A DNA stretch of 64,000 bases from Alteribacter lacisalsi. GTDB lineage: Bacteria; Bacillota; Bacilli; Bacillales; Salisediminibacteriaceae. This document shows, in pieces, positions 15,684-23,955 of this stretch. Made by a program: the position numbers and the translations under genes. Position 1 is the first letter of the stretch. The number at the start of each line of letters is the position of its first letter. The stretch lies in NCBI RefSeq assembly GCF_003226345.1, contig NZ_PDOF01000001.1:2046001-2110000 (forward strand), in the 5' to 3' direction. The notes below the pieces were generated by a model. That model searched no databases and had not been told where the DNA came from. It saw nothing but the letters and a program-made list of their open reading frames with translations.

Positions 15684-17183
15684 CTATGCGGTTGCCCATT
15701 TTCCAACGCTGTCCAGTGCGGACTGCTGAGGAAAATGTTTCTTAAAGATGCGGTAGTAAAGGGCTTCCTGCTTGCTTCTGATCGGCACATTGGACTCTTT
15801 CTGGATCCGCTCAAATTCCTGATCCGAGAAAACTTCATTCGCATAGGCGTCGAGAACGTCCAGTGCTCCGCTTCCTTCTGAGAACTCCTCTTTCGTTCTC
15901 CAAAGCACGTTCTCCGGAATCCAGCCGTCAAACGCTTTTCTGAGAAGCCATTTTTCCATACGGTCTTTTTTGTGCACCTTCAGATCCGCGGGAATTTTCA
16001 GTGCGTCCTTGATCACTTCGAGATCGAGAAACGGCACCCGCAGTTCAAGGGAGTGCGCCATGCTCATCCGGTCGGCACGCTGCAGGTTCACGTAGTGCAG
16101 CACGTTGAGCATGCGGACAATTTCCTCATTGAGCTTGTTCGTGTCCTGATACTCGCTCAGGTACTGATAGCCGGCGAAAAGCTCGTCAGCCCCTTCACCT
16201 GAGAGAATGACCTTCACTTTGCTGGCGGCGAGCTTTGAAACGAAATAGTTCGGAACCGCGCTGCGTACAAGTGAGGGCTCATATGATTCAAGATGATAAA
16301 TCACGTTTTCCATTGCTTCGACAAGTTCTTCTTCAGTGTAAATATATTCATAGTGCTCGGTGCCGAGGTATTCCGCCACTTCGCGGGCACGGAGGATGTC
16401 CGCACTGCCTTCGGATCCAACGCAGAATGATTTGATCGGTTTGTCTGTGTGCTCATTTGCAATGGCTGCAATCAGACTGCTGTCCAGCCCTCCGCTGAGA
16501 AGCACCCCAACTTCAACATCCGCCATAAGGCGCTTCTTAACCGATCCCACAAGGTTTTCACGTATCGTCACAAGGTGGGCATCCACGTCATGATCAGGTT
16601 TTTCAATGTGAGGGGCTTCGATCTTACGGTAGGAAACAAATCCTTTTTCCGGCGTAAAGTAATGCCCGTGCGGGAACTCATGGGCATCATCAATCAGAAG
16701 ATAGAGCGTCTTAAGTTCTGAGGAAAAATAGTAGTGCCCTTCCTCGTCCCGGCCGTAGTAAAGAGGCTTGATTCCTAGCGTGTCACGTCCCGCCACAAAA
16801 GTATTGTTTTCTACATCTGCAATAAAGTACCCGAACATGCCATCCAGTTTCTCTATGCTTTCTGCTCCTTCTTTTTCGTAAAGTTTAAGAACGGCTTCAC
16901 TGTCTGAGTGTGTAAGAAATTGTTCGCCATAAAGATCTTCATTTCTGAGGCGGAGATGATTATAGATCTCACCGTTACAGACGAGCCATTTATTTTCTTC
17001 GGCATTTGTAATCGGCTGAATGCCATCGTCCAGTCCTACAATTGAGAGTCGCTGATGCCCGAGGTGAAAGGCGTTTACTTCGACGTGTTTCCCTTCATCG
17101 GGGCCGCGGTGCTTCATGCTTTCCAGCACGCTGTCCATCATTTTTTCATCTACTGGTCTGGTTGTTGCAAAAATGCCACACAT
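15684..17183 (-). CDS. asnB: Asparagine synthetase, glutamine-hydrolysing
   Basis: 499 residues. The mature enzyme begins with Cys2 (MCGIFATT), the glutaminase nucleophile, so the start at 17183 is firm although the frame stays open to 17276. The N-terminal ~190 residues form the Ntn glutaminase (MKHRGPDE, LGHQRLSIV, VCNGEIYN, RDTLGIKPLYY); the C-terminal synthetase has the PP-loop SGGLDSSL and GEGADELFAGY. It makes asparagine from aspartate, ATP and glutamine. The layout is closer to the E. coli AsnB/plant type than to B. subtilis AsnO. AGGAGTG lies 12 nt upstream, a slightly long spacing. Confidence 0.93.
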   Translation of the reverse strand: MCGIFATTRPVDEKMMDSVLESMKHRGPDEGKHVEVNAFHLGHQRLSIVGLDDGIQPITNAEENKWLVCNGEIYNHLRLRNEDLYGEQFLTHSDSEAVLKLYEKEGAESIEKLDGMFGYFIADVENNTFVAGRDTLGIKPLYYGRDEEGHYYFSSELKTLYLLIDDAHEFPHGHYFTPEKGFVSYRKIEAPHIEKPDHDVDAHLVTIRENLVGSVKKRLMADVEVGVLLSGGLDSSLIAAIANEHTDKPIKSFCVGSEGSADILRAREVAEYLGTEHYEYIYTEEELVEAMENVIYHLESYEPSLVRSAVPNYFVSKLAASKVKVILSGEGADELFAGYQYLSEYQDTNKLNEEIVRMLNVLHYVNLQRADRMSMAHSLELRVPFLDLEVIKDALKIPADLKVHKKDRMEKWLLRKAFDGWIPENVLWRTKEEFSEGSGALDVLDAYANEVFSDQEFERIQKESNVPIRSKQEALYYRIFKKHFPQQSALDSVGKWATA

Positions 17184-17420
17184 TTTATTAAAGTCACTCC
17201 TGTAGGTTTGTCTGTGAGTCTGTGAAACAGTATACGGAAGTTTCCATCCGTTTACAAATGGCACCCGGCAAGGCATTCGGGCTTCGCTGTCATGATGAAG
17301 GAGGCTTTCGTCTGCTGCAGACAGAGGTGCGTTATTTTAGGTGTTTACCCCTGTTTTTGAACGATTATGCGCTTTTTTTGAATGTAACGGCTGTCATTTG
17401 GCGGGTTTACTGCCCCCTTT

Positions 17421-17456
17421 AAAAAAGCCGGCTCCTGCCTAAGCAGAAACCGGACT
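17421..17456 (-). terminator. Terminator of the YtkA-like lipoprotein gene
   Basis: GCCGGCTCCTGC pairs imperfectly with GCAGAAACCGG; the A tract at 17421-17426 forms the U tract on the minus strand. Confidence 0.8.
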
Positions 17457-17465
17457 GTCTTTGTC

Positions 17466-18260
17466 TTATTCAATTGTAAAATCCTCAGATAAATGTTCAT
17501 GAATCTCATCGTTTTCAATGTGGATTACCACGTGGTAATCTCCTGTTTCCTCAAACTCATGATCAAGGATGTACAGGCCCTCGCCTTCATACTCCATGTC
17601 GACCCACTCGCGCACTTCATCACCGTGCTGCCACATTTCAAGCGTTACTTCTCCATCCTCAAGAGGTTCCCCATTTTTAGTCACTGTGATTTCGATGCGG
17701 CTGTCCCCATTCAGGGAATCAAAGTTGGACTCGACCTCTACAAGGTCGGAATGATGATGGTGGTGCCCGTTCCCGTCTCCGTGACCGCCATTTTCGTCAT
17801 CTTCGCCATGGTCGTGGTCATGACTGTGATCCTCTTCTTCCTCAATGTAGTCTGACTCTTCCACATCCCCTACCGCAATCTCGTGCCGGGGCATGACGTG
17901 CTGCCCGCGGGCGGTCACATGGGGAACAACATAATAAATACCGTCTTCTTCAAACGTGTATGGTGCTGTATATACACCTTCTTCTACATTTTCGTAGTCC
18001 ACCATGTCACTGTCCTCCTGATTGCCCTGAATCCAGACTTCAAAGACGACTTCATCAGCGTCATCCACCGGATTGCCTTCCTGTGTGACTTCAGTTTCCA
18101 GCGTCCACTCACCCGGATCGCCCTCTTCATCCATCAGCACTTCAACATCAATCGGTCCAAACTGGTCAGTATTATCTGCACCGCTATTCTCCTCTTCATC
18201 CTGACCGCATGCAGCAGCCAGAAGTGCTGCTCCAATTAAAATAGAAAGTACCTTTTTCAT
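17466..18260 (-). CDS. Lipoprotein with two YtkA/FixH-like domains and a His-rich linker
   Basis: 264 residues. The lipobox LLAAAC gives lipidated Cys18. Two Ig-like YtkA domains are visible at ~35-130 (WTLETEVTQEGNPVDDADEV, EGVYTAPYTFEEDGIYYV) and ~180-262 (RIEITVTKNGEPLEDGEV, EGLYILDHEFEETGDYHV). Between them lies an acidic linker with HSHDHDHGED and a run of five His. It should sit outside the membrane and could bind Cu, Zn or Ni through the His/Asp linker. AAAGGGAGAG precedes the start. The HTH-NosL regulator ends 32 bp upstream on the same strand, so both are probably one operon. Confidence 0.85.
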   Translation of the reverse strand: MKKVLSILIGAALLAAACGQDEEENSGADNTDQFGPIDVEVLMDEEGDPGEWTLETEVTQEGNPVDDADEVVFEVWIQGNQEDSDMVDYENVEEGVYTAPYTFEEDGIYYVVPHVTARGQHVMPRHEIAVGDVEESDYIEEEEDHSHDHDHGEDDENGGHGDGNGHHHHHSDLVEVESNFDSLNGDSRIEITVTKNGEPLEDGEVTLEMWQHGDEVREWVDMEYEGEGLYILDHEFEETGDYHVVIHIENDEIHEHLSEDFTIE

Positions 18261-18292
18261 TTTTTCTCTCCCTTTCGGCTTAAAAAGCCCCG

Positions 18293-18874
18293 TTAATGTT
18301 TCTTACAGCAGCCGGACACATTCATCTGGCTGTTCAGCTCATCAATTGCTTCTGCAAGAGTATAAAGTGAACCACCGAAGCCCTTTTGAAATTTGACCGC
18401 CTGGTCTTTAGACGCAAACGGAATTACTTGAGGCTGGCAGCATTGCATAACCGGATCTGCCCCTATAAGAAAGTACGCCATCTTTGCGCTGATCGTGGTA
18501 TCTGTGAGAAAATCCTTACAGATAAACTGTGAAACACCATTCTGCAGATCATCATATCTTAGAATGCCGCAATGGGCGCAGCACAGATGCTCCACATGGT
18601 TATTTTCATCAATCAACTGAATCTGCTGACGGCCAGCATTGGGTTTATGACAGTAAGTACATGACCCCCTTCCTGCCATTTCGGAAGATGACGAAGTCTT
18701 TTTTGATACTCCGCGGCTTGTCCTCACCAGCTCACCGCTCTCTGTCAGCTGCTGAATATCACGGTAGACTGTCATCTCAGAGACCCCGAGTCTTTTACTC
18801 AGGTCTGTTACGCGCAATTGGTTTTCTTTCTCGAGCCAATCGAGAATCTGTTTTTTTCGCTGATCAGGCAGCAC
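18293..18874 (-). CDS. DeoR-type HTH regulator fused to a Cys-rich NosL-like domain
   Basis: 193 residues. Residues ~3-55 form a DeoR-type winged helix (RKKQILDWLEKENQLRVTDL, SEMTVYRDIQQL). The remainder is not a sugar-phosphate sensor: it has CTYCH (72-76), HLCCAHC (96-102), Cys119, CC at 145-146 and CC at 189-190, followed by a NosL-like segment (ISAKMAYFLIG, then AVKFQKGFGGSLYTL). NosL proteins bind Cu(I), so a copper- or other thiophilic-metal-responsive regulator is likely but unproven. The GTG at 18874 follows GGAGGGG with ideal spacing. The His-rich lipoprotein follows 32 bp downstream and is the probable target. Confidence 0.82.
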   Translation of the reverse strand: MLPDQRKKQILDWLEKENQLRVTDLSKRLGVSEMTVYRDIQQLTESGELVRTSRGVSKKTSSSSEMAGRGSCTYCHKPNAGRQQIQLIDENNHVEHLCCAHCGILRYDDLQNGVSQFICKDFLTDTTISAKMAYFLIGADPVMQCCQPQVIPFASKDQAVKFQKGFGGSLYTLAEAIDELNSQMNVSGCCKKH

Positions 18875-19073
18875 AATTATCCCCTCCTGCAAAGCTATGT
18901 AACCGGTTCCGTTTAAATTATAGCCTCCCGCTGTTCCCATCACAATATCATAATGTTTGGTTTTGTGAATAAATGATGACTTTTTAACACGAGTCAGCAA
19001 AAAGGAAGATCGAAACTTCTTACCAGTTTAAACCGTACTTGTATCAGAAAGTTATTAAAGGAGTCTGTCAAAA

Positions 19074-19688
19074 ATGAGCATTCTTTTTCACCGGGGCCGA
19101 GTGGACCCTGATAAACTGAATAAACTTCTTATTTCTGTTCTGATCCTTGCCCTTATTGGGAGTTTTTTTCTTCCGTTCGTCCTTATTGCTTTTGTCCAGG
19201 ATGCCCTGTATTTCTCCGAGCATCACTGGCTGTTTCTTGCCCCGACATCCGCTTTCTATGCGATCGGGGGCGGATTGATCTGGTTTGCCGCATTGATCCT
19301 CGCTTACATTGTGATTTATCATATCCGAGACCGTAAGGATCGTGACGTCCCTCATAAATGGGCTTTTCTCACTGCTTCCCTGTTCATGATTCCAATGATC
19401 ACTGCAGGGATTGCAAACTATTATTATATTGACGAATCGGGTATTCATTTCAGTGGTCTTACAACCATTAGTGAAACCACATTCCACTGGTATGAAATTG
19501 AAACCGTACAGCCAGTAGGGGAAGACGATCGCTACATCGCCTATTACCTTTTCACAAGTAAGAATGGGGAGTATTATCTCATGCCTTACACGCAGGATTT
19601 CTCTCAGCAGCGGAACAGGATCATGTCTGCCCTGGAAGAAAACGATGTACCTGTTCTTGAACAGACCTACGACCCCGATTTGCCTTAA
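19074..19688 (+). CDS. Membrane protein with three to four segments and a soluble C-terminal domain
   Basis: 204 residues. Hydrophobic segments lie near 18-42, 53-80 and 97-115; residues ~120-204 are soluble, with YEIETVQPVGEDDRYIAYYLFTSKNGEYYLMP, reminiscent of PH-like domains in small Bacillus membrane proteins. No function can be assigned. AAAGGAG lies 11 nt before the ATG. It diverges from the HTH-NosL regulator, with ~200 bp between them that could hold promoters for both. Confidence 0.7.
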   Translation: MSILFHRGRVDPDKLNKLLISVLILALIGSFFLPFVLIAFVQDALYFSEHHWLFLAPTSAFYAIGGGLIWFAALILAYIVIYHIRDRKDRDVPHKWAFLTASLFMIPMITAGIANYYYIDESGIHFSGLTTISETTFHWYEIETVQPVGEDDRYIAYYLFTSKNGEYYLMPYTQDFSQQRNRIMSALEENDVPVLEQTYDPDLP

Positions 19689-19755
19689 CATCTGGAGGGA
19701 TAATATGAGAAACCAAACACCAGACAGGAGGCGGGAACAATGTGTACATATTAGT

Positions 19756-19877
19756 TGATTGTTCAAAAATTACGAGACGCCTGCGGGAAAAGCAAGAGCT
19801 GAAGATCCACCGGGGCGATCTTCCCCCGGTTAGCTGAAGCCTTGCCCGCGGCAAGCGAGTGTATTTTTGAACAATCA
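19756..19877. repeat. GC-rich palindromic intergenic repeat with clear inverted ends
   Basis: TGATTGTTCAAAAAT at 19756-19770 is matched exactly by ATTTTTGAACAATCA at 19863-19877. Inside, GACGCCTGCGGGAAAAGC and GCCTTGCCCGCGGCAAGCG are the family blocks in reverse orientation relative to the copy at 10012. Confidence 0.78.
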
Positions 19878-19900
19878 GCCATTATAATACTGCCCAAAGC

Positions 19901-19931
19901 AAAGGACCCTCACCGACGGTGAGGGTCCTTT
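19901..19931. terminator. Perfect hairpin terminator
   Basis: AAAGGACCCTCACC pairs with GGTGAGGGTCCTTT around GAC. It lies between the plus-strand membrane gene and the convergent minus-strand lipoprotein gene (stop at 19998). Confidence 0.8.
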
Positions 19932-19997
19932 CTATTAAACTGAGTTTTGTCACAGCCTCCTAGACTAAACTTACTTAATCACCATCAGGGGAGTGCC

Positions 19998-20561
19998 TTA
20001 CTCGAACTGATCAGCAAACTCACTGTAAAATCTGCTGATTTTCTCGATTACTTCCGATTCGGGCATATGATCTTCTTCCTGCTTAATTGACACATCAAGA
20101 TAAATTCCGTCTTTGGCAGTCTGGAATGTGAGCATTCCTTTTTCACCGCTTGCACTTATGGTGTACTGAAACATCTGCCCGTCCACTTCCACTTCATTTT
20201 TATAAGGCTCATGAAAAGGTTCAGGGCTCTGAATCATGACGAGGCTGAACTCGCTGAAATCATCATACGGACCGTAAACCCGCCGAATATCAAATTCCGC
20301 TTCAAATCCTTCTTCCATTTCCATCAACTGACGGTTTCGTCCCACTTCTTCCTCGTGCACATAGTAAAGATCCACACGCTCTGCGGTTCCGTGTCGCGGT
20401 GCTACGTCCACAGCAGTAATAAGATAATCGTCAAGCTCGGGAATCGCGTACGGAAAATCCACTTCCTCATCCAGCATGTCCGGATTCATTTCAGATCCAA
20501 CCTCACTCGAGCATGCGATGATCACCAGAAGAAACGGTACGAGGAGCCAGATCATCCGCAT
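19998..20561 (-). CDS. Acidic lipoprotein, unknown
   Basis: 187 residues. The start MRMIWLLVPFLLVIIACSS gives a lipobox (VIIAC, Cys17). The mature part is acidic with no repeats; a beta-rich pattern is likely (LYYVHEEEVGRNRQL, MFQYTISASGEKGMLTFQT). GGGAGGGAG precedes the ATG at 20561; a longer frame reaches 20663 but would put the signal sequence internally. No family recognised. It should be anchored to the outer face of the membrane. Confidence 0.75.
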   Translation of the reverse strand: MRMIWLLVPFLLVIIACSSEVGSEMNPDMLDEEVDFPYAIPELDDYLITAVDVAPRHGTAERVDLYYVHEEEVGRNRQLMEMEEGFEAEFDIRRVYGPYDDFSEFSLVMIQSPEPFHEPYKNEVEVDGQMFQYTISASGEKGMLTFQTAKDGIYLDVSIKQEEDHMPESEVIEKISRFYSEFADQFE

Positions 20562-20747
20562 GGAAGCTCCCTCCCTTTTTTTAAAGTTCTTACTCTTTGT
20601 ATTCGATTTCATAGTACCATAATCCTTCCTTACTTCTTTATACAGGAATAAGCTCCCGGGCAAACAGCTCAGCGCCAGACATTAAAACTGCTTAGCCCTG
20701 AAGAGCTTTTTCCTGCCATTGAGATCATCTGCATTTAAGGGCATTTG

Positions 20748-20990
20748 TCAGAAAAAATGGGCGACAATCTGGGCCAGACTGTAGAACGCACTCAATACCG
20801 CCATAAGCAGGCCGGCTGTTTTAATCCACCCCACAGGCATCTGTTGAATAAAAAAGCCAAGCGTCCAGACAATTGCCGGATAAAGAAACTCAGTTCCCGG
20901 CTCTCTGCTCATCTGTCCGGTCATTCCAAGAACCGCATACACACCAACAACAATGAAGGCAGCTGAAGTCCCCAGCCCCTGCCATCTCAT
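20748..20990 (-). CDS. Small membrane protein, 80 residues
   Basis: Two to three hydrophobic segments (SAAFIVVGVYAVLGM, YPAIVWTLGFFIQQM, TAGLLMAVLSAFYSLAQIV). GGGAG lies 9 nt before the ATG at 20990; the frame extends to 21059 without a site. Function unknown. It is followed at ~185 bp by the unrelated lipoprotein gene, so it may be transcribed alone. Confidence 0.65.
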   Translation of the reverse strand: MRWQGLGTSAAFIVVGVYAVLGMTGQMSREPGTEFLYPAIVWTLGFFIQQMPVGWIKTAGLLMAVLSAFYSLAQIVAHFF

Positions 20991-21327
20991 AATCCGCCAC
21001 TCCCTTTTTATTTGATGGAGACAAGTGTGGAAAATGTGCTGTCTTATGTATATGCCCATGGAAGTCGTCCGTATTTCCCCTCATTTTTCTGTATTTTCTT
21101 ACTTTAACATAAAATACCATCACTGCGAGGACTGCGTTCTTATTTAGAGAAAATCCCATGTTTTACATTGAAGAAAAACGGAAAAATGGTAAGCATAAAC
21201 CTTTTTAAACGTTCTATTATGGTTTAAAATAGGGTTATAAAGAGATAGACAGAGATAAACCTGTTTAATCACGCTATTCAGCTCTATATCATGTTTATTT
21301 CTTGATTATCATCAAGGAGGGTTCATC
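20991..21327. other. AT-rich intergenic region, no gene seen
   Basis: This 337-base gap separates the minus-strand 80-residue gene from the plus-strand microprotein gene. TTTAAACG, TGGTTTAAAATAGGG and AGATAGACAGAGATAAACC recur as short AT-rich blocks between 21190 and 21265 and probably contain the microprotein promoter, but no -35/-10 pair with good spacing stands out. Confidence 0.5.
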
Positions 21328-21396
21328 ATGCGTTTGACATTCCTGACACTTGCTTCAATTCTTTTCTTTTCAGTCGTCGGTTACTTTGCCGGCTGA
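21328..21396 (+). CDS. 22-residue single-span membrane microprotein
   Basis: A 22-codon frame encodes MRLTFLTLASILFFSVVGY plus FAG, one hydrophobic helix long enough to span the membrane. Support comes from its setting: AAGGAGGG at ideal distance from the ATG, and a strong terminator starting 24 bp after the stop codon. Together they form a complete small transcription unit. Single-helix microproteins in bacteria usually bind and tune larger membrane complexes; the partner is unknown. The hairpin could alternatively mark a small RNA, with the frame a coincidence. Confidence 0.6.
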   Translation: MRLTFLTLASILFFSVVGYFAG

Positions 21397-21420
21397 AAGG
21401 AACATTTCGCTTTTACGTAG

Positions 21421-21460
21421 AAAGAGAGACTTACCGGAAAAACGGAAGTCTCTCTTTTTT
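21421..21460 (+). terminator. Terminator of the microprotein gene
   Basis: AAAGAGAGACTT-CCG pairs with CGG-AAGTCTCTCTTTTTT around GAAAAA. Confidence 0.88.
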
Positions 21461-21595
21461 GTGAATACCTTCGACAAATTTCCCGGGACTTCTCTTCCTG
21501 TTTCCCCTATTCTGGTAAAACAGCCATGCATACCCTTTCCCCTCTGATTCATATACATACACAGAAAATGAATATACCCTTCCTTCAGTATTTCA

Positions 21596-21696
21596 AAGCT
21601 CCGCTGACGCCATCTTCTCGCTTTCCGCGGTGGTGCCGGATAGCCTGGCCCCCACTGCCGCAGGAGTCCCGCAGCTGACGTCAGCTGTGCATTTTA
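21596..21696. repeat. GC-rich intergenic repeat copy
   Basis: Contains TCGCTTTCCGCGG ... GCCGCAGGAGTCCCGC and a flank CAGCTGTGCATTTTAGA that resembles TAGCTGTGCACATAAT of the copy at 26581. It lies directly upstream of the DUF1538 operon and might carry or disturb its leader. Confidence 0.7.
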
Positions 21697-21755
21697 GAGA
21701 TTTACAGAATCTATCCCTACCCCCGTTCACCTTAATAATAGAAAGGAGAGAACAG

Positions 21756-22454
21756 ATGAGCCATTTCTTTGAGCAGTTTAAAGAAGTCAGCATGGCTATT
21801 CTTCCCATGGTTCTCGTAGTAACTGTCCTCCAGTACACGCTCATCGGTCTCCCTCACGATATTTTTATCCAGTTTCTTATCGGTGTCCTGTTTGTCGGAA
21901 TCGGCCTTTTCCTTTTTCTCGTCGGCGTTCATATCGGACTTTTGCCCATCGGGGAAATGATTGGTTCAACTCTGCCTAAAATTAAGAAAACATGGCTGAT
22001 TGTAGCTGTTGGTTTCTTCCTCGGGCTTGTAGTGACGATTGCCGAACCGGATGTCCGGGTCCTGGCCTTCCAGATTGACCAGGTATCCGATGGTGCGATT
22101 TCAAATCATCTGCTCGTATACACCGTAGCGATCGGCGTTGCTCTGTTCGTGGCACTCGCCATGATAAAAATGATGCTGAATCTGTCCTTCGTTCATTTGC
22201 TTATCGGAGGCTACGGACTTGTCTTTCTTCTGGCGATTTTCACACCGGCACATTTTCTGCCTATCAGCTTTGATGCAGGAGGCGTCACCACAGGGCCCAT
22301 GACCGTTCCCTTTATCCTCGCCCTCGGCGTTGGCGTTGCTTCCGTGCTCCGGGCAAAAGACGGCAGCCGGACGAGTGACGGCTTCGGGTTCGTGGCCTTG
22401 GCCTCGATCGGTCCGATTCTCGCCGTCATGATCCTGGGGGTGATTTTTGGATGA
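21756..22454 (+). CDS. DUF1538 membrane protein, first half
   Basis: 232 residues with about six transmembrane segments. It shares its architecture with the next gene: VGVHIGLLPIGEMIG (~57-70), VTIAEPDVRVLAFQ (~93-106) and SFDAGGVTTGPMTVPFILALG (from 171). In many bacteria DUF1538 is a single protein of two such halves; here each half is a separate gene, so the product probably pairs with its neighbour. The polar GG/TGPMT loop inside a membrane protein suggests a channel or carrier, but the substrate is unknown. GAAAGGAGAG precedes the ATG at 21756. The next gene overlaps by 4 nt (ATGA). Confidence 0.88.
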   Translation: MSHFFEQFKEVSMAILPMVLVVTVLQYTLIGLPHDIFIQFLIGVLFVGIGLFLFLVGVHIGLLPIGEMIGSTLPKIKKTWLIVAVGFFLGLVVTIAEPDVRVLAFQIDQVSDGAISNHLLVYTVAIGVALFVALAMIKMMLNLSFVHLLIGGYGLVFLLAIFTPAHFLPISFDAGGVTTGPMTVPFILALGVGVASVLRAKDGSRTSDGFGFVALASIGPILAVMILGVIFG

Positions 22455-23242
22455 TCACCACTGCTTTTGCAGGATTCAGCCACATCCTTATCGAAGTGGC
22501 TCTCGCGGTCTTTCCACTCGTCCTTTTTTTCATCGTGTTTCAGGTTGCCTTTCTGCGCCTTCCGATGAAAAAGGTATGGACAATGATGTTTGGTATTGTC
22601 CTTACGTTTATCGGCCTTTCTTTCTTTCTTCAGGGTGTGAGCATCGGCTTTTTTCCCGCCGGACTTGAAATTGGCGCGATTCTCGGTGCCCGTGAGCACG
22701 TCTGGGTTTACCTGCCTCTCGTCGGACTGATTCTCGGCTTTGTAGCAACCTTTGCAGAGCCTGCAATCCGTATTTTAAACCATGAAGTGGAAAAAGTAAC
22801 AGCCGGCTCGATTCCCGGTAAAGTACTCCTTCTTACTTTATCCATTGGTGTGGCCATATCCATCGCTTTATCTATGATCCGGATTCTGACAGGTATTCCG
22901 CTCTGGACAATTCTGCTTCCGGGCTATATTGCAGCACTTATTATGATCCGCTATTCGAAAAAGAGATTTGTTTCGATCGCATTTGATGCAGGCGGGGTTG
23001 CTACGGGTCCAATGACCGTCACGTTTATCATGGCGATTGCAGTCGGAGTAGCCAATGTGACAGAAGGACGCGACCCGCTGCTTGACGGATTTGGTATGAT
23101 TGCCACAGTGGCACTGACACCTATTCTCTCCGTTTTATGTCTTGGACTTTTATACAGCAGAAAGGAGAGCACCGGCCATGACACCTCAAAAAAAGCATTA
23201 CAAACTCGTCATCACGATCGTGAAAAAGAAACAAGCCAATAA
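22451..23242 (+). CDS. DUF1538 membrane protein, second half
   Basis: 263 residues with about six segments. Paralogous to the previous gene: GVSIGFFPAGLEIGAILG, VATFAEPAIRILNHEV and AFDAGGVATGPMTVTFIMAIAVG occupy matching positions. It ends in a charged tail (KKALQTRHHDREKETSQ) that overlaps the start of the PII-like gene by 65 nt in another frame. Start overlap ATGA with the first half points to translational coupling and a 1:1 complex. I infer a heteromeric membrane transporter or channel controlled by the PII-like protein encoded next. Confidence 0.88.
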   Translation: MITTAFAGFSHILIEVALAVFPLVLFFIVFQVAFLRLPMKKVWTMMFGIVLTFIGLSFFLQGVSIGFFPAGLEIGAILGAREHVWVYLPLVGLILGFVATFAEPAIRILNHEVEKVTAGSIPGKVLLLTLSIGVAISIALSMIRILTGIPLWTILLPGYIAALIMIRYSKKRFVSIAFDAGGVATGPMTVTFIMAIAVGVANVTEGRDPLLDGFGMIATVALTPILSVLCLGLLYSRKESTGHDTSKKALQTRHHDREKETSQ

Positions 23243-23879
23243 AGTCGTCGCTGCTGCCAAGCGGGGCGGCGCAGAAGGCGGCACAATCCTGCTCGGATCC
23301 GGTCTCGGGATCCGGGAAAAGGAGTCATTTTTCGGCATTGACCTGATGTACGAAAAGGAAATCGTTCTCACTCTTATTCCAGAGGATCGTGTATCCGCGG
23401 TGCTCGATCAGATTAACCAGTCGGCCAAACTATATAAAAAAGGAACCGGCCTCGGCCTTGTACTCGATGTTGTGGCAGTCCGCGGCATTGTCCACAGCCG
23501 GCTTGACCTTGATCTCGATGAGGAGGCACTTGATATGACTACAGATCATGCACAGTTTGAACTGATCGTTACGATCGTAAACAAAGGAGATGCGGGAATC
23601 GTTATCGATGCTTCAAAAAAAGGCGGTGCAGAAGGGGGAACCATTTTATCCGGCCGCGGCTCTGGAATCCACGAACAGGCGAAGCTTCTCTCCATGATCA
23701 TTGAACCGGAAAAAGAAATCGTTTTAACACTCGTGACGCGGGAAAATGTCAAAAAAGTGCTTCACAGCATCGAAGAGGAAGCGAATCTCAATCAGCCGGG
23801 CAAGGGCATCGCTTTCATCCTGCCGGTGGAAGAAACCATTGGTATTAATCATGAAATGAAGAGAGGAACGGAAGAGTAG
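23178..23879 (+). CDS. Tandem PII-like (GlnB-fold) signalling protein
   Basis: 233 residues consisting of two homologous PII-fold units, ~8-105 and ~126-223. Each begins with a beta strand LVITIV or LIVTIV, then KRGGAEGGTILLGSGLG or KKGGAEGGTILSGRGSG in the place of the T-loop, then EKEIVLTL (strand) and GKG/GTGLGL near the C-terminus. The classical T-loop Tyr/Ser modification sites are not present. PII proteins sense ATP/ADP and 2-oxoglutarate or other small effectors and regulate transporters by direct contact. AAAGGAGAG precedes the start at 23178. Its position behind the DUF1538 pair makes them the likely target. Confidence 0.86.
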   Translation: MTPQKKHYKLVITIVKKKQANKVVAAAKRGGAEGGTILLGSGLGIREKESFFGIDLMYEKEIVLTLIPEDRVSAVLDQINQSAKLYKKGTGLGLVLDVVAVRGIVHSRLDLDLDEEALDMTTDHAQFELIVTIVNKGDAGIVIDASKKGGAEGGTILSGRGSGIHEQAKLLSMIIEPEKEIVLTLVTRENVKKVLHSIEEEANLNQPGKGIAFILPVEETIGINHEMKRGTEE

Positions 23880-23914
23880 TTCTTCATCTATTTACCTTTC
23901 TCACTCATTAAGCC

Positions 23915-23955
23915 AAAAAAAACAGGCTCTCCTGAATCGGAAAGCCTGCTTTTTA
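23915..23955. terminator. Bidirectional terminator between the PII-like gene and ppaC
   Basis: AAAAAAAACAGGCT pairs with AAGCCTGCTTTTT. It closes the DUF1538-PII operon and the convergent ppaC gene. Confidence 0.85.

Noticed and set aside
17265-17335. Another copy of the GC-rich repeat upstream of asnB
   Set aside because: Only short blocks (GGCTTCGC, GGAGGCTTTCG) match, with no core palindrome or ends, so the similarity may be chance.
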